The notes beneath the pieces are model-generated. The model had not been told where the DNA came from. It made no database searches and saw only the letters and a program-made list of their open reading frames with translations. The position numbers and the translations under genes are program-made. Shown here piece by piece: positions 61,530 through 64,000 of a DNA stretch of 64,000 bases. Source of the DNA: CAISCU01 sp943361925 (GTDB lineage: Bacteria > Bacteroidota > Bacteroidia > UKL13-3); contig CALRIT020000001.1 of the NCBI GenBank assembly GCA_943361925.1, forward strand, positions 62,001-126,000, written 5' to 3'. Position 1 is the stretch's first letter; each line of letters begins with the position of its first letter.

Positions 61530-62291
61530 ATGAAACACAAAGTTCTAGTAGTTGAAGACTACGCACCAATGAGACAGATTCTCAAAGACATCTTAGCTGA
61601 TTATTTTGATTTATTAGTGGCTGAGGATGGAGATGCTGCTTTACAAATCTGTGAGCAAGATCAGCCTGATTTAATCATTTCAGATATTATGATGCCTAAA
61701 AGAAATGGCTTGAGTCTGTTAGATGCTTTAAAATCCAATCCAAAAACAAAAGATATTCCTCTTATTTTCATTACAGCCTTAACAGATATTGAAGATAAAC
61801 ACAAAGGCCTTGAATTAGGTGCTGTTGATTACATAAGCAAGCCTTTTGATATCAAAGAAGTAATTATGAAAGCTAAAAATATATTAAGGGACAGACAAAG
61901 TCTACAATCAAAAAGTGAATTGAACAAAATGTTCGAAGAAAACAAAATTAGCGTTGATGATAGAAACGCTGAATTTATTAGAAAAACCAAAGCGTATATT
62001 TCTGATAATTTATCAAACTCAGAACTTTCTGTAAAAATGATTTCAGAACATCTTACCACTTCATTGTCAACATTTGAAAGGTATTTCGAAAAACATTTTC
62101 ATGAAACGCCTAAAGTGTATATCAGAACTCAAAGACTTGAAAAAGCCTATTTGTTGTTCAAAAACAACTATACAAGTGTAGCTGATGTAGCATTTTCAGT
62201 AGGATTTAATTCCCTTTCTTATTTCTGTAAATGCTTCAAAGATCAATACAAAGTTTCTCCTTCTTCAGTTATCAAAAAACAAAAGAAATAA
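61530..62291 (+). CDS. Response regulator with AraC-type DNA-binding domain
   Basis: The REC domain (1-125) has D52 (LIISDIMMPKRNG), K103 in YISKPF and the acidic cluster VVEDYAPMRQ. The C-terminal 100 residues are an AraC/XylS helix-turn-helix pair: YISDNLSNSELSVKMISEHLTTSLSTFERYFEKHFHETPKVYIRTQRLEKAYLLF and SVADVAFSVGFNSLSYFCKCFKDQYKVSPS. It is the output of the phosphorelay, 14 bases after the preceding gene. A terminator follows. Targets unknown. Confidence 0.92.
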   Translation: MKHKVLVVEDYAPMRQILKDILADYFDLLVAEDGDAALQICEQDQPDLIISDIMMPKRNGLSLLDALKSNPKTKDIPLIFITALTDIEDKHKGLELGAVDYISKPFDIKEVIMKAKNILRDRQSLQSKSELNKMFEENKISVDDRNAEFIRKTKAYISDNLSNSELSVKMISEHLTTSLSTFERYFEKHFHETPKVYIRTQRLEKAYLLFKNNYTSVADVAFSVGFNSLSYFCKCFKDQYKVSPSSVIKKQKK

Positions 62292-62398
62292 ACTAAAATT
62301 CGATTTTAAAATGAGTTAAAAGATTCAATAATTTAATTTAAATATCATTTTTGACTTCACTTTAAATTCATTTAATAAACCTTCACCCAACACAAAAT

Positions 62399-62427
62399 GG
62401 CTCATCTCTACAGATGGGCCGTTTTTA
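62399..62427 (+). terminator. Intrinsic terminator of the phosphorelay operon
   Basis: GGCTCATCT (62399-62407) pairs with AGATGGGCC (62412-62420), one wobble, 4-base loop, followed by GTTTTTATT. It lies about 110 bases after the last operon gene. Confidence 0.78.
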
Positions 62428-62489
62428 TTCTTATTTGCCAAAGTTTGACTTTAAGAATCCTTTCTTTATTATTGTTCAAAATCGCAATT

Positions 62490-64000
62490 ATGAAGCAAAT
62501 TCTAAAACTTAGTTCCATTTTACTTATTAGTTCCATTTTCTCTATCTCTTGTGGATCTAGTTCAAAATCAAAATCTAGTGCAGTAGAATCAAAACCAGCC
62601 AAATCGGCTATTGAAACAAAGGTTAAATCTTGTAAAAAATACGATGGATTATTTCCTGTTTATCAAGATACTACAAACGGAAGCACTTATATAATTGTAA
62701 AAAAGGAACAACTCGAAAAAGACTTTATTTATTTTTCTTATACAGCTGATGGAGTTGTGGCTGCAGGTCATTTTAGAGGAAGTTTTAGAGACAATCGTTT
62801 ATTTACCATCAAAAAATATTTCGACAGAATTGAGTTTGTAATTAAAAATACTGGTTATTATTTCGACTCTTCAAATCCAATCAGCAAATCAGCTCAGGCT
62901 AATATTTCACAAGCGATTATTGTAAACCAAAAAATTCTTGCTGAAGATGCTAAAAAAGGTGAATACTTATTAGATGCCAATTCAATTTTCTTAACTGAAA
63001 GTTTAAGTCAGATCAAACCTTCACCAAGCCCTGGTTCAAGAGGTTTTTCTTTAGGTGGATTAAGTAAAGATAAAACCAAATATGTTTCATTGAAAAATTA
63101 TGAAAAAAATACTGATGTTGTTGTTGAATATGTTTACGACAATCCTGCTCCAATTGCAGGTGGTGGTAAAGAAGTAGCTGATGAAAGAGCAGTTAGTATT
63201 TTCATTCAGCATTCATTAATTGAAGCTCCTGTTAATACTTTCAAACCTCGTTTTGATGACCCTAGATTGGGCTATTTTTCAGAACAAATTGAGGATATGA
63301 CAACCACAAAAGCGGTTGCTTATAAAGATCTAATTCATCGCTGGCATTTGGTTAAAAAAGATTCAACAGCGGCTTTATCTGAACCGGTTGAACCAATAGT
63401 TTGGTGGATTGAAAATACAACTCCAAAAGAATTTAGAGCTACCATTAAAGAAGCCGGTGAAAAATGGAATATTGCTTTTGAATCAGCCGGATTTAAAAAT
63501 GCAGTTGTTATTAATGAACAACCTGATACAGCAGATTGGGATGCAGGTGATATAAGATACAATGTTTTAAGATGGACCAGCTCTCCGCAACCGCCATTTG
63601 GTGGTTATGGACCAAGTTTTGTAGACCCAAGAACCGGACAGATTTTAGGTGCTGATATTATGTTGGAGTACATTTTTGTTACCAACAGAATTAAACAAGA
63701 ACAACTTTTTGATGCAGGTAAATCTGCTGAATCTTTTAGCAAAAATGGCTTTTCAAATTTCTGCGACGCTGGTCATCATTTACATGCTTCAACTTTATTT
63801 GGCGCTTCTGCTTTACAAGCAAATGGAATATCAGATGTTGAAAGCAGAGAATACATCAAACAATCATTGTACTACTTGGTATTACATGAAATGGGACATA
63901 CATTGGGTTTGAATCACAATATGAAAGCTAGTCAGATGTTGAAACCAGCTTTGTTAAACAATAAAGAATTAACAAGAAAAATAGGACTTACCGCTTCAGT
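62490..64000 (+). CDS. Zinc-dependent metalloprotease lipoprotein (DUF5117/DUF4953 type), 3' end outside window
   Basis: The gene enters at an ATG at 62490 and is cut by the right edge after 503 codons. A signal peptide with lipobox SISC puts the lipidated cysteine at residue 21. The readable part has the N-terminal domain (FPVYQDTTNGSTYIIVKKEQLEKDFIYFSYTADG) and reaches the zinc site HEMGHTLGLNH (H466, E467, H470, H476), the metzincin-like motif. DIRYNVLRWTSSPQPPFGGYGPSFVDPRTGQILGADIM is the signature before it. Family members are often 800 or more residues, so a third or more is missing. Function: probably a surface or periplasmic protease of Bacteroidota. Confidence 0.88.
   Translation, partial: MKQILKLSSILLISSIFSISCGSSSKSKSSAVESKPAKSAIETKVKSCKKYDGLFPVYQDTTNGSTYIIVKKEQLEKDFIYFSYTADGVVAAGHFRGSFRDNRLFTIKKYFDRIEFVIKNTGYYFDSSNPISKSAQANISQAIIVNQKILAEDAKKGEYLLDANSIFLTESLSQIKPSPSPGSRGFSLGGLSKDKTKYVSLKNYEKNTDVVVEYVYDNPAPIAGGGKEVADERAVSIFIQHSLIEAPVNTFKPRFDDPRLGYFSEQIEDMTTTKAVAYKDLIHRWHLVKKDSTAALSEPVEPIVWWIENTTPKEFRATIKEAGEKWNIAFESAGFKNAVVINEQPDTADWDAGDIRYNVLRWTSSPQPPFGGYGPSFVDPRTGQILGADIMLEYIFVTNRIKQEQLFDAGKSAESFSKNGFSNFCDAGHHLHASTLFGASALQANGISDVESREYIKQSLYYLVLHEMGHTLGLNHNMKASQMLKPALLNNKELTRKIGLTAS

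Noticed and set aside
1..64000. CRISPR array, insertion sequence, prophage or rRNA operon
   Set aside because: No regularly spaced repeats, transposase, integrase, phage structural gene or rRNA motif was seen on either strand.

Overview
The window is 64 kb of AT-rich DNA that reads as a chromosome segment of a Bacteroidota bacterium. Three signs point there. Secreted proteins end in type IX secretion (T9SS) sorting domains, both the type A (Por) and type B (gliding-motility-associated) forms. Several promoters match the Bacteroidota -7 element TAnnTTTG. Many families are typical of the phylum (DUF3667, DUF6132, AIM24, SBBP-repeat proteins, two-gene HPPD/HGO tyrosine catabolism). I cannot place it more finely. 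There is no insertion sequence, prophage, CRISPR array or rRNA operon. Gene density is high and most of the window is ordinary housekeeping sequence.

Layout. 1-2.1 kb (minus): small secreted or membrane proteins of unknown role, a frameshifted SH3-domain gene and a cut-off GNAT. 2.3-4.7 kb: hmgA-hppD for tyrosine catabolism. 4.8-7.1 kb: GNAT, DUF3667 membrane protein, methyltransferase. 7.2-10 kb: parE and fmt. 10-14 kb (minus): a tightly packed run of methyltransferase-GNAT-methyltransferase-GNAT-class A beta-lactamase-lipoprotein. 14-16.4 kb (minus): Sua5/TsaC and an NtrC-type regulator. 16.5-20.2 kb: fructosamine kinase homologue, a 57-residue membrane protein, the RNase P RNA gene and ppk1. 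20.3-23.1 kb: a sulfur-handling operon (ArsR, MBL-rhodanese, DUF6132, OsmC) whose promoter carries a clear palindromic operator. 23.1-25.8 kb: glycosyltransferase and CCA-adding enzyme. 25.8-28.8 kb: three secreted proteins, the last with a T9SS type B signal. 28.9-37.4 kb: a pRiA4b ORF-3-like protein, a DEDDh exonuclease, a giant SBBP/T9SS protein, a sirtuin, ACMSD and AIM24. 37.6-37.7 kb: a compact promoter-plus-terminator unit that looks like a tiny RNA gene. 37.8-45 kb: Abi/HEPN protein, paired NAD(P)-binding proteins, EamA transporter, a Cas4-like/DEDD nuclease, folK, deoxynucleoside kinase and WbqC. 45-46.8 kb: an ECF sigma factor with SRPBCC and a conserved unknown. 47-52 kb: a looser accessory stretch with a T9SS type A protein, orphan antitoxin-like paralogues, secreted unknowns and a MORN protein. 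52-55.8 kb: tRNA-Asp, accA, lysC, fbp. 56.2-62.3 kb: a three-gene phosphorelay. 62.5 kb to the end: a truncated lipoprotein metalloprotease.

How the genes work together. The clearest functional units are tyrosine breakdown (HPPD makes homogentisate, HGO opens it); persulfide detoxification under an ArsR repressor; and the phosphorelay, where a seven-PAS/one-GAF soluble kinase is followed by a REC protein carrying a kinase-like module without its histidine and then a REC-AraC output regulator. The most unusual items are the secreted trio at 25.8-28.8 kb, the tiny RNA at 37.65 kb, the glutamine-for-histidine kinase module and the two-frameshift SH3 gene.
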